Source: Bacteroidota bacterium (GTDB taxonomy: Bacteria; Bacteroidota; Ignavibacteria; Tepidaquicellales; Tepidaquicellaceae). From it: a DNA stretch of 11,326 bases. The stretch covers positions 1 through 11,326 of the forward strand of contig JAEYVS010000075.1 of NCBI GenBank assembly GCA_023429265.1, read 5' to 3'. The position numbers and the translations under genes were made by a program. The notes under the pieces are model-generated. The model was not told where the DNA came from and ran no database searches. It saw nothing but the letters and a program-made list of their open reading frames with translations. This document shows, one piece after another, positions 6,056 through 11,326 of the stretch (the stretch's first letter is position 1; each line of letters begins with the position of its first letter).

Positions 6056-7284
6056 GTTAATTTCACACTTCCCGTATATTTTCTGATGTAGTAATAACCG
6101 GCGGTAAATATCAATAGTTCACATACCCCGATGGATATGGCTGACCCCGCCGCTCCCATCTGCGGCACCAGTATGATCGAAATAATAATGTTCAGTACCA
6201 TTGCCGCAAATAATATCACTGCAAACGTAGTATTCTTATTCAATGCTATAAGTCCCTGTGTGATAAGGAAGTTAGGGAAGAAGAATATCAGCGAGAACGC
6301 AAGATACCGCAGAACGATATATGCATCACTGTAGCCCGGTCCTATTAGCGAAAAGATATATTCACCCCCGAACCAGCACGCCACACCCGCTGCAAATCCC
6401 GCCCCGGTCAGCATCAGCAGTATCTTATTAAACCGCAGCCGGAAGCCCTCCATATTCTCCACAGCCATTCGCGCGAAAGCAGGGAATAAAACAATGAGCA
6501 GTATCGAAGGAAAATTTATGCATACCTCTATTATCTTATATGATACCCCATAAAGGCTCACCTCATCGAATCCGCGGAAGTACTCAATTATCACCTGGTT
6601 CACGCGGTAGTACAAATTACTGAATACCTCCACCAACGCCAGTGTAGCTACATCCTTCAGGTAATGCCTAAACCTGATATCCTGTTTTTGGTCAATGGCA
6701 ATGTAGCTCGCTTCCTTCTTCTTGAATATCCGGAATATTATGATGAACCCCACTGCCATGCTTATCATAAAGGCTAGCATCGCCTGGGAACCTTCTTCAT
6801 TCCAATATAGCAAAGCTAAAGCCAATCCAATGAAAAGAGCCTTCTGGATAAATAACACCGCCGCTTCATAACCCATCTTCATCGCTCCGCGGAAAAAAGC
6901 GAAATATAAATTCATCATCGAACTGAATGCGATCCCTAAACTCGCATATACTATATAAAGTCGGCTGTCTTCATACAGTCCGGACAAAAATAACACAGAG
7001 TAAAATAACACCAGTGTTATAATAATACTAAATAACCGGATCTTGACCGCGTAATAGATACTGGAGTAAAAGCTTCGCGCGACGTGCTTGGTGAGGATCA
7101 TATTCCCGCCCAGCTCAAAAAACATTCCTATCAAATACCCGATGGACATCGCGAATTCAAATTTGCCATACTCGGTATTTCCAAGTAACCGGGCAAGATA
7201 TAAAATGAATATAAACATCATTCCGCGGGGGAGTATCTGCGCGGCGAACTGGTAGGAAAGGTTTTTATAGTTTTCTTTCAGCAA
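6052..7284 (-). CDS. Wzx-like polysaccharide flippase (MOP superfamily)
   Basis: This 410-residue polytopic inner-membrane protein of the polysaccharide-transporter (PST/Wzx) family is predicted to flip lipid-linked oligosaccharide to the periplasmic face. The N-terminus is diagnostic: YQFAAQILPRGMMFIFILYLA, then ARLLGNTEYGKFEFAMSIGYL (31-51), followed by helices throughout to about residue 400. There are positively charged loops near 66-85 and 185-210 and a FPAFARM stretch near 267-273. The length is usual for the family. The start is TTG at 7284-7282: upstream in-frame codons contain no ATG or GTG, and the next Met (residue 22) lies inside the first helix, so TTG (or the ATT just before it) is the likely initiator. 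It is the first gene of the four-gene glycan block and ends in a 4-base overlap with the GT9 start. Confidence 0.88.
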   Translation of the reverse strand: MLKENYKNLSYQFAAQILPRGMMFIFILYLARLLGNTEYGKFEFAMSIGYLIGMFFELGGNMILTKHVARSFYSSIYYAVKIRLFSIIITLVLFYSVLFLSGLYEDSRLYIVYASLGIAFSSMMNLYFAFFRGAMKMGYEAAVLFIQKALFIGLALALLYWNEEGSQAMLAFMISMAVGFIIIFRIFKKKEASYIAIDQKQDIRFRHYLKDVATLALVEVFSNLYYRVNQVIIEYFRGFDEVSLYGVSYKIIEVCINFPSILLIVLFPAFARMAVENMEGFRLRFNKILLMLTGAGFAAGVACWFGGEYIFSLIGPGYSDAYIVLRYLAFSLIFFFPNFLITQGLIALNKNTTFAVILFAAMVLNIIISIILVPQMGAAGSAISIGVCELLIFTAGYYYIRKYTGSVKLT

Positions 7285-7305
7285 AATCTGGTTTAAGGAG
7301 CTCGA

Positions 7306-7334
7306 ATAGTAAATATAAGGACTTTAGCTGTAAA
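7306..7334 (-). promoter_or_regulatory. Possible promoter for the glycan operon
   Basis: On the minus strand TTTACA (7334-7329; 5 of 6 to TTGACA), a 17-base spacer and TACTAT (7311-7306; 4 of 6 to TATAAT) lie just upstream of the flippase TTG start. An overlapping TATATTTA (7317-7310) is close to the Bacteroidota -7 element TAnnTTTG but lacks a clear -33 partner. The 64-base gap here is the only sizeable one among the minus-strand genes from 2461 to 11318, so a promoter is plausible. Such matches are common by chance in AT-rich spacers. Confidence 0.3.
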
Positions 7335-7348
7335 ATTAATGGAGTATT

Positions 7349-8131
7349 TTAATCGGTCTTCTTGGGATATCCCAATATGTACCTCATCTTGATCAGCATT
7401 TTCCCTTTAGTCACGCCTGTTTCCCATTCGTATGACGAAAGATCGTTTGTGAGCTCATTTATTTCTTCGGTGGTGTAAAATCTTAATGCTGATGCAATGC
7501 CATCCCAGATCGTAGTAATGGGAATTACTGGAATTATGTAAGTATAAAACAACCGACTTAGCTTGAAGGGCTTAATGAAAGGAGTTGCAAAGAAAAAAAT
7601 GAAAGGATGCCCCAGGGCAATCGCCGCCGCGATAATGAATTTGTTCCCTGCCCCGTCAAAGAATGCAACCGGCGCTTTTGCATCAACAGCATTTTGCAAT
7701 ATTCTTTTAGCCTGATCCGGGCGGAAGTGATGAAATGCGGAAAACATTGTTCTTATACCCTTTACCTCTCCCTGTACATCTGTTGCATCTATTGGTACTG
7801 AGGAAAATTGAATACCGCCTTTCGTTACTCTTTTTATTTCTTTAAAAGCCGGTATATTTGGGTATTTGTCCGATAGTATGATCTTTATGCCGGATTGTTC
7901 ACTTTTGGAAAATTCATTATGAATATCAATCATTCCTCCGCCGCCGCCGGAGCACAAATCCAGAATTGAGTCCTCTCCGCTTCTATCCAATACCTTCCGT
8001 ATATACGGCACAGCAGGAATGTAGTACTTCAGAGTCTCCACCATAAAACGCAGATAATCAGTTGCCGAGTCACGTATCACTGATGGAAACCATGAAAAGT
8101 CCTCAAATTCAAATAGATGAAATCTCTTCAT
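7349..8131 (-). CDS. Class I SAM-dependent methyltransferase with hydrophobic C-terminal segment
   Basis: This 260-residue protein has a class I SAM-binding fold. Motif I is ILDLCSGGGGG (56-66). An acidic residue ends strand 2 (D88 in IILSDKY), IDATDV (114-119) is motif II-like, and MFSAFHHF (129-136) sits at motif IV. The N-terminus FEFEDFSWFP is strongly conserved in the homologues I recall from Bacteroidota and relatives. Unusually, residues ~165-210 form two long hydrophobic stretches (FIIAAAIALGHPFIFFFATPF and LFYTYIIPVIPITTIW), so the enzyme is probably membrane-associated and may act on a lipid or hydrophobic substrate. That substrate is unknown. The ATG follows the SRPBCC stop after a single A (TAG-A-ATG). 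Upstream, AGGGA about eight bases before the ATG is one of the few Shine-Dalgarno-like strings in the window. It is the last gene of its run. Confidence 0.82.
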   Translation of the reverse strand: MKRFHLFEFEDFSWFPSVIRDSATDYLRFMVETLKYYIPAVPYIRKVLDRSGEDSILDLCSGGGGGMIDIHNEFSKSEQSGIKIILSDKYPNIPAFKEIKRVTKGGIQFSSVPIDATDVQGEVKGIRTMFSAFHHFRPDQAKRILQNAVDAKAPVAFFDGAGNKFIIAAAIALGHPFIFFFATPFIKPFKLSRLFYTYIIPVIPITTIWDGIASALRFYTTEEINELTNDLSSYEWETGVTKGKMLIKMRYILGYPKKTD

Positions 8132-8132
8132 T

Positions 8133-8612
8133 CTAATTCCCTGTTACATACTTTTTCCATTCATCCGATTCCAAGCAATCTTTTATCGAATCGCATCTTC
8201 TCTTTAAAAATCTCTCCATGTATGTCTTCAGTACCAGAATATCAAATATCCTGCCGATTAATCCGAATGGCGACACAACCTCCATACTGTCTGTCATTAT
8301 GGTCATACCGTCCTTCTGTTTGAATTTGTGTTCGTGAAGTAATTTCTTGAATGGTCCTTTTAGCATTTGATCGGTAAATTTATTTGGCGGGTCGAATTCA
8401 ATTATGCGTGAAGTAAGCTCCCATCTAAAGCCAAGGTGGCGTGCTGAAAATGTCACAGTGTCGTTGAGTTCAATTAAGCCGGAAGTCTTTCCCCCTATGG
8501 CTCGTTCATTGGTTTTGGATGTGGATTCAATATGAAAGTCTATACTACGGGAAAGGGTGAAACATCTTTCGATTGGTGCATTAATTGGTGTGATCACTTC
8601 TATAAAAGGCAT
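8133..8612 (-). CDS. SRPBCC (START/Bet v1-like) family protein
   Basis: This 159-residue cytoplasmic protein has the SRPBCC helix-grip fold, whose deep cavity binds hydrophobic ligands. The whole protein matches the short bacterial subfamily often labelled polyketide cyclase or cell-division-inhibitor-like. Visible features are an initial strand FIEVITPINAPIERCFTLSR, then SIDFHIES, the loop GKTSGLIELNDTVTFSARHLG (41-61), FTDQMLKGPFKKLLHEHKF (79-97), and the C-terminal long helix about 115-148 after SPFGLIG. No enzymatic residues can be pointed out with confidence. Single-base gaps on both sides (A between stop and ATG) tie it to the GNAT gene upstream and the methyltransferase downstream, suggesting a shared hydrophobic ligand or simple co-expression. 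The earlier labels 'cyclase' or 'inhibitor' should not be read as function. Confidence 0.82.
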   Translation of the reverse strand: MPFIEVITPINAPIERCFTLSRSIDFHIESTSKTNERAIGGKTSGLIELNDTVTFSARHLGFRWELTSRIIEFDPPNKFTDQMLKGPFKKLLHEHKFKQKDGMTIMTDSMEVVSPFGLIGRIFDILVLKTYMERFLKRRCDSIKDCLESDEWKKYVTGN

Positions 8613-8613
8613 T

Positions 8614-9051
8614 TCAGGGTTTCACTCCCTCGCGTTTTACCATTATCATCGTTCCCAATTCCGGTTGCTCAGCATATTCCTTAAATCTCTCAGCCAGATG
8701 TTTAGGCGCTTTCTCCGGCTTTGTAAGTGAAAATCCTATCTCGCTCAAAAATCTTTCCAGGTACTCTTTACAGATGCTGTAGCATTCCCTGTCCCCAATC
8801 TCAATGTCCATCAGGTCCAGCATCTGCTTTCCGATTCCTTTTCGCTGATAAGGCTTATCGATGAACATACCTCTCAGAACAAGCACTCCCTCCTCAATGA
8901 CAAGGCGGACAGCCCCAATGATCCGGTCTTCGGCTTCAGCTACTATGGTGAACTCAGTCCCATCCATCGTTTCACCGCCTTTATATCCCTGAGAAAGATA
9001 AAATTCTTTTACCGCTTCCAGCTCGTCCGTATGTGCCTGTCTGATTATCAT
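8614..9051 (-). CDS. GNAT family N-acetyltransferase
   Basis: This 145-residue GNAT-fold acetyltransferase transfers acetyl from acetyl-CoA to an amine of unknown identity. The protein starts with the usual IIRQAHTDELEAVKEFY strand and helix. Central strands are FTIVAEAEDRIIGAVRL (34-50) and VLVLRGMFIDKPYQ, ending in the pyrophosphate-binding motif QRKGIG (69-74, Q-x-x-G-x-G) and helix KQMLDLM. The C-terminal part contains YLERFLSEIGFSLT, the 'F...GF' segment common in the family, and extends to MIMVKREG, the last strand. It is translated directly after the lipoprotein gene (TAA-A-ATG) and leads into the SRPBCC gene (TGA-A-ATG). No Shine-Dalgarno sequence precedes it, so translation likely depends on ribosomes arriving from upstream. 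Confidence 0.87.
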   Translation of the reverse strand: MIIRQAHTDELEAVKEFYLSQGYKGGETMDGTEFTIVAEAEDRIIGAVRLVIEEGVLVLRGMFIDKPYQRKGIGKQMLDLMDIEIGDRECYSICKEYLERFLSEIGFSLTKPEKAPKHLAERFKEYAEQPELGTMIMVKREGVKP

Positions 9052-9052
9052 T

Positions 9053-9664
9053 TTACGCGCTGCAAGGAATGACCCTGTCGATTGCTATGATATAAAATTT
9101 TCCGTTCCGCTTTCCGAAATGAAAACCGATCGTCTCGTCTGTATTGTATATAAAGTAAGTGTGGTTTTTTTCTGACTGTGCAGCTATGCGCATAGGTTCG
9201 GCAGCTTCCTCCGGGGTTAAAAGGTCATAAGATATCAGATCCCGGTAAAGGTTTTCCAGCGCTATGGTCTTCTCTATGCCATAGAAACACCCCTGCTTAT
9301 TCCACCCTTCCGGAGCATCACAGCTGTAGATAGGCTCCAGACCCCTTCTCGGTGACGCGCAGTTTACTTTTGTTACCTTGAGATTGGCAATATCATATTC
9401 CCCTTCCATTGACATTATTTCGCCGAATGAATTAAGTCTTACCGGAACTATGTATGCTCCCGGATTATGCAAAACAAATACTCCGTACTCTATATCTATG
9501 TATTTATCTATTCCTGTGACATCCTTATTATTAAACGCCGTTATGAAATCTTCCGCGGCAGCCAGGAATTCCTCATCCTGTGAGCTGCCCAGTGGAGACG
9601 CGCTACACCCGTAAAAAACCGGGATTAAAACAGCCAGTATTATGAATGATCTGATGAGTTTCAT
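9053..9664 (-). CDS. Cys-rich lipoprotein, possibly NTF2-like
   Basis: This 203-residue predicted lipoprotein has a basic start MKLIR, a hydrophobic core (7-18), then FYG-C20 as a slightly atypical lipobox (Phe at -3), followed by Ser at +2. The mature part opens with EEFLAAAEDFITAFNNKDVTG (31-51), the helix of NTF2/SnoaL-like domains in which 'FI.AFNNKD...' precedes the cone-shaped fold. GVFVLHNPGAYIVPVRL (61-77) is a segment I have seen in uncharacterised Bacteroidota lipoproteins. Four Cys in the mature part (C102, C115, C126, C201) could form two disulfides in the periplasm. Function is unknown. The start overlaps the stop of the protease-like gene by four bases (ATGA), and the stop is one base from the GNAT start. 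No enzymatic motif is evident. Confidence 0.72.
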   Translation of the reverse strand: MKLIRSFIILAVLIPVFYGCSASPLGSSQDEEFLAAAEDFITAFNNKDVTGIDKYIDIEYGVFVLHNPGAYIVPVRLNSFGEIMSMEGEYDIANLKVTKVNCASPRRGLEPIYSCDAPEGWNKQGCFYGIEKTIALENLYRDLISYDLLTPEEAAEPMRIAAQSEKNHTYFIYNTDETIGFHFGKRNGKFYIIAIDRVIPCSA

Positions 9665-10638
9665 CTGCTGCCTTTCTCTTTAATTAACTGAGTAAGCTTT
9701 TCTACCAGGTGCAGATCCGGTACATTTGTATCACCATTGAGTATGAGCTCAAAATGATCCGCGGAAACCTCCTCTGCGTGAATGATGTAACCCGTATTCT
9801 TTCCCACCTGCTCATAGAAGTTCGATACCTGGCCTATGTCCAGTATTAAAGGCTCCCCGTCTTTATATACCACGGATTTATTCCCGTCATCCCCTTCTAC
9901 TGCCATCAGTCCGAGCTTGGCATACCGGAAAAAACTTCCCCCATCGTATTCCCTGTCCGAATACAACACCAGCATAGCTTCTACTTCTTCATTGCCGTTT
10001 TTTACGGTTATGTAGTAATTGTTTAGCGGAGCATCGGGGTTGGATATGCGGTGTATCTCCGGAGGATATGCGACCTCGTTGGATTTTTTAAAACCCAGCA
10101 GCTCGTAAGCGGCATCCTGCAGACCGGGGTTATGTCTTGAGAGAACGTGAAACAGTTCGTGAATGAATACATTTTCAAACTCTTTATCCTCCATCTTAAA
10201 AAGATGCGCTCCCATCGCGATGTAATTCAACCGGGTATATGCAGCAGCTCCGTTCTCCTCCTTCATGTCGGTTTTAATCACTTCTATTACCGCCGGGAAA
10301 TTCGGCTCCAGCCCCAGGTCATCCAGCTTCTTTGTAATGGACGCGGCTGTCCTTTTTAATTTCTCAACGTCTTCATATGTCCACTCCTGCGCTCTTCCTT
10401 TAAGGTATTCAAAGTACTGAGCCATCGTGACATCGCCAACGGTCAGTGTTTTGGACTGCAGATCAAAGCTGCTGAGCCCGCGGGTTAATTCATCCTCGGT
10501 CGTCATTAGTTCTGCTGCTCTCTCCGGCGGAGTAGTGATGAGCTCGGTACCGTACTGTAAAGGAATGCCATCCGCAAAAACTATCCTGCTGATGAATACA
10601 AATAAAAGTATTAAACCTGTCTTTAGTATGTTTTTCAT
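9661..10638 (-). CDS. Exported HExxH zinc metallopeptidase-like protein
   Basis: This 325-residue protein has a Sec signal peptide at residues 1-22, with likely cleavage after VFA. Zincin motif HELFH is at 160-164, inside FIHELFHVLSRHNPGLQ, giving two His ligands and the catalytic Glu161. About 125 residues on, IIHAEEVSADHF (285-296) resembles the HPEE..ADNF segment that carries the third ligand Glu in some exported zincins, so E289 or E290 is the candidate third ligand. The N-terminal region (about 70-145) is helical and precedes GAAAYTRLNYIAMG. I do not recognise a named peptidase family, and the substrate is unknown. It probably acts in the periplasm or outside the cell. The gene sits eight bases after the secreted protein gene and overlaps the lipoprotein start, so all three exported products are made from one transcript. 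No Shine-Dalgarno sequence precedes the ATG. Confidence 0.72.
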   Translation of the reverse strand: MKNILKTGLILLFVFISRIVFADGIPLQYGTELITTPPERAAELMTTEDELTRGLSSFDLQSKTLTVGDVTMAQYFEYLKGRAQEWTYEDVEKLKRTAASITKKLDDLGLEPNFPAVIEVIKTDMKEENGAAAYTRLNYIAMGAHLFKMEDKEFENVFIHELFHVLSRHNPGLQDAAYELLGFKKSNEVAYPPEIHRISNPDAPLNNYYITVKNGNEEVEAMLVLYSDREYDGGSFFRYAKLGLMAVEGDDGNKSVVYKDGEPLILDIGQVSNFYEQVGKNTGYIIHAEEVSADHFELILNGDTNVPDLHLVEKLTQLIKEKGSR

Positions 10639-10646
10639 TTAAAAAT

Positions 10647-11165
10647 TTAATTTTGTCTTGTTAACACTGCTTTTTGAATGGTCCTGACCGGGTAGTTTGT
10701 TACCGACGGAATGTCACTCTCTCCACCGGTTATTTCGCCTTCGTTATTTGCTGACGTGATCTCAAAGAGTATCGTTTCGTCTTTTAGCTCATATCTGACC
10801 GTTATCATTGCTTTGCCGATGGAGTACATACTGTAAAACACATTATTAAAGAGGAACATATCCAGCTTGATTGAATTATTCTCATCCATCACGTAATGTC
10901 CTGTCAATTGATCGACCTCTACCAGCTCATAGTTTCTCCAGCTTCCTCCGGCATTGTCATCATAAAATATATTCCATAGCCTCACCCCCACTCGCGGGGA
11001 TTCCTGTATACTCAGCTTCATTTTTATTACCTGGTTCTTATCTCCGGGCTGGCTGTGAATTATAAGGTCGCCCTCCCAGGTTCCCAGCCATCCGCTTGGG
11101 AATTGAGCATTTGATGTATTACTAATTAATAATGTACCAAGAAAAAGAAGTAAGAAAAATTTCAT
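10647..11165 (-). CDS. Small secreted protein, possibly lipocalin-like beta barrel
   Basis: This 172-residue protein has a clear signal peptide (MKFFLLLFLGTLLISNTSNA, cleavage after A20). The mature start FPSGWLGTWEGDLII resembles the 'W.G.W.G.l' opening of secreted lipocalin-like or calycin-type beta barrels. Alternating hydrophobic strands follow: VIKMKLSIQE, GVRLWNIFYDD, GHYVMDENNSIKLDMFLF, AMITVRYELKDETILFEIT and PVRTIQKAVLTR. There are no Cys and no catalytic motif, so a binding or structural role is more likely than an enzyme, but this is inference. It lies 24 bases after the small upstream ORF and 8 bases before the protease-like gene. A GAG triplet just before the ATG is too little to call a ribosome site. 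Confidence 0.7.
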   Translation of the reverse strand: MKFFLLLFLGTLLISNTSNAQFPSGWLGTWEGDLIIHSQPGDKNQVIKMKLSIQESPRVGVRLWNIFYDDNAGGSWRNYELVEVDQLTGHYVMDENNSIKLDMFLFNNVFYSMYSIGKAMITVRYELKDETILFEITSANNEGEITGGESDIPSVTNYPVRTIQKAVLTRQN

Positions 11166-11189
11166 CTCGTTAAGTTAATTATGGATTGA

Positions 11190-11318
11190 TTACCGGAAAG
11201 TAAATGAATCTATTAGCAGCCTTGCAAAAAAATACATCGATATGACAGTCGATACAACTGCAATAACGATTAATATTCTCCCGGTCAGCCGGGAAGCAAA
11301 TGGTTTGGAGTTTTCCAT
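11190..11318 (-). CDS. Small single-span membrane ORF (42 aa), possibly a truncated sensor N-terminus
   Basis: Reading the minus strand from the ATG at 11318 gives 42 residues ending in TAA (11192-11190). A polar start MENSKPFASRLTGR is followed by one hydrophobic helix ILIVIAVVSTVISMYFFARLL and the tail IDSFTFR. The frame is open to the window edge, so the gene could begin further upstream. The beginning 'FASRLT.RIL' resembles the N-terminus of membrane sensor proteins (SpoIIE-type phosphatases or HAMP-containing sensors), which would continue for hundreds of residues. Here it stops at once, so this is either a genuine small membrane protein or a broken remnant. It points the same way as the secreted-protein gene, 24 bases upstream of it. 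Confidence 0.45.
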   Translation of the reverse strand: MENSKPFASRLTGRILIVIAVVSTVISMYFFARLLIDSFTFR

Positions 11319-11326
11319 CTTTATCT

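Noticed and set aside
11277..11294. CCCGG-CTGA-CCGGG inverted repeat near the right edge as a regulatory hairpin
   Set aside because: The stem is only five base pairs and lies within the small ORF's coding sequence, encoding SRLTGR. There is no T run and it is expected by chance.
1..11326. CRISPR array, tRNA, rRNA, insertion sequence, integrase or phage genes
   Set aside because: I read through both strands and found no regularly spaced repeats, tRNA-like cloverleaf, transposase or integrase motif.

Overview
The window looks like chromosomal DNA from a member of the Bacteroidota/Ignavibacteriota/Chlorobiota (FCB) group. Three things suggest this: almost no start codon has a convincing Shine-Dalgarno sequence, several proteins belong to families I associate with that group (a methyltransferase with an FHHF motif, an SRPBCC partner, a DUF4870 membrane protein, a Cys-rich lipoprotein), and base composition is moderate with an AT-rich patch. 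The assignment is inference; no rRNA or tRNA is present to confirm it.

Layout. (1) Positions 1-733, plus strand: the 3' part of an osmoprotectant-type ABC transporter gene. The first ~26 visible residues look like the end of a substrate-binding domain, so the full gene probably encodes a binding-protein/permease fusion. (2) 730-1479, minus: a nucleotidyltransferase-fold protein, converging on the permease with a 4-base overlap. (3) 1480-1985: an AT-rich gap between divergent genes, containing a terminator-like hairpin and a decayed CACTGAGG-type repeat. (4) 1986-2459, plus: a DUF4870/Tic20-like small membrane protein, clearly AT-richer than its surroundings. (5) 2461-7284, minus: four tightly coupled surface-glycan genes in the transcription order Wzx-like flippase, GT9 glycosyltransferase, Wzy/O-antigen-ligase-like protein, second GT9 glycosyltransferase. 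(6) 7349-11318, minus: a compact run of seven genes in the transcription order small single-span membrane ORF, secreted beta-rich protein, exported HExxH metalloprotease-like protein, Cys-rich lipoprotein, GNAT acetyltransferase, SRPBCC protein, membrane-associated methyltransferase.

How the genes may work together. Block 5 is a small glycan assembly and export unit: the GT9 enzymes would extend a lipid-linked sugar chain, the flippase would move it across the inner membrane and the Wzy/ligase-like protein would polymerise or transfer it. No initiating transferase is in the window. Block 6 splits into an exported half (three signal-bearing proteins, one a putative zinc protease) and a cytoplasmic half (GNAT, SRPBCC, methyltransferase). 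The genes at the three junctions from lipoprotein to methyltransferase are all joined by a stop codon, a single A, and ATG, which suggests termination-reinitiation coupling. I recognise no defence system, CRISPR array, insertion sequence or RNA gene. The least explained items are the exported half of block 6 and the orphan terminator in the 1480-1985 gap.
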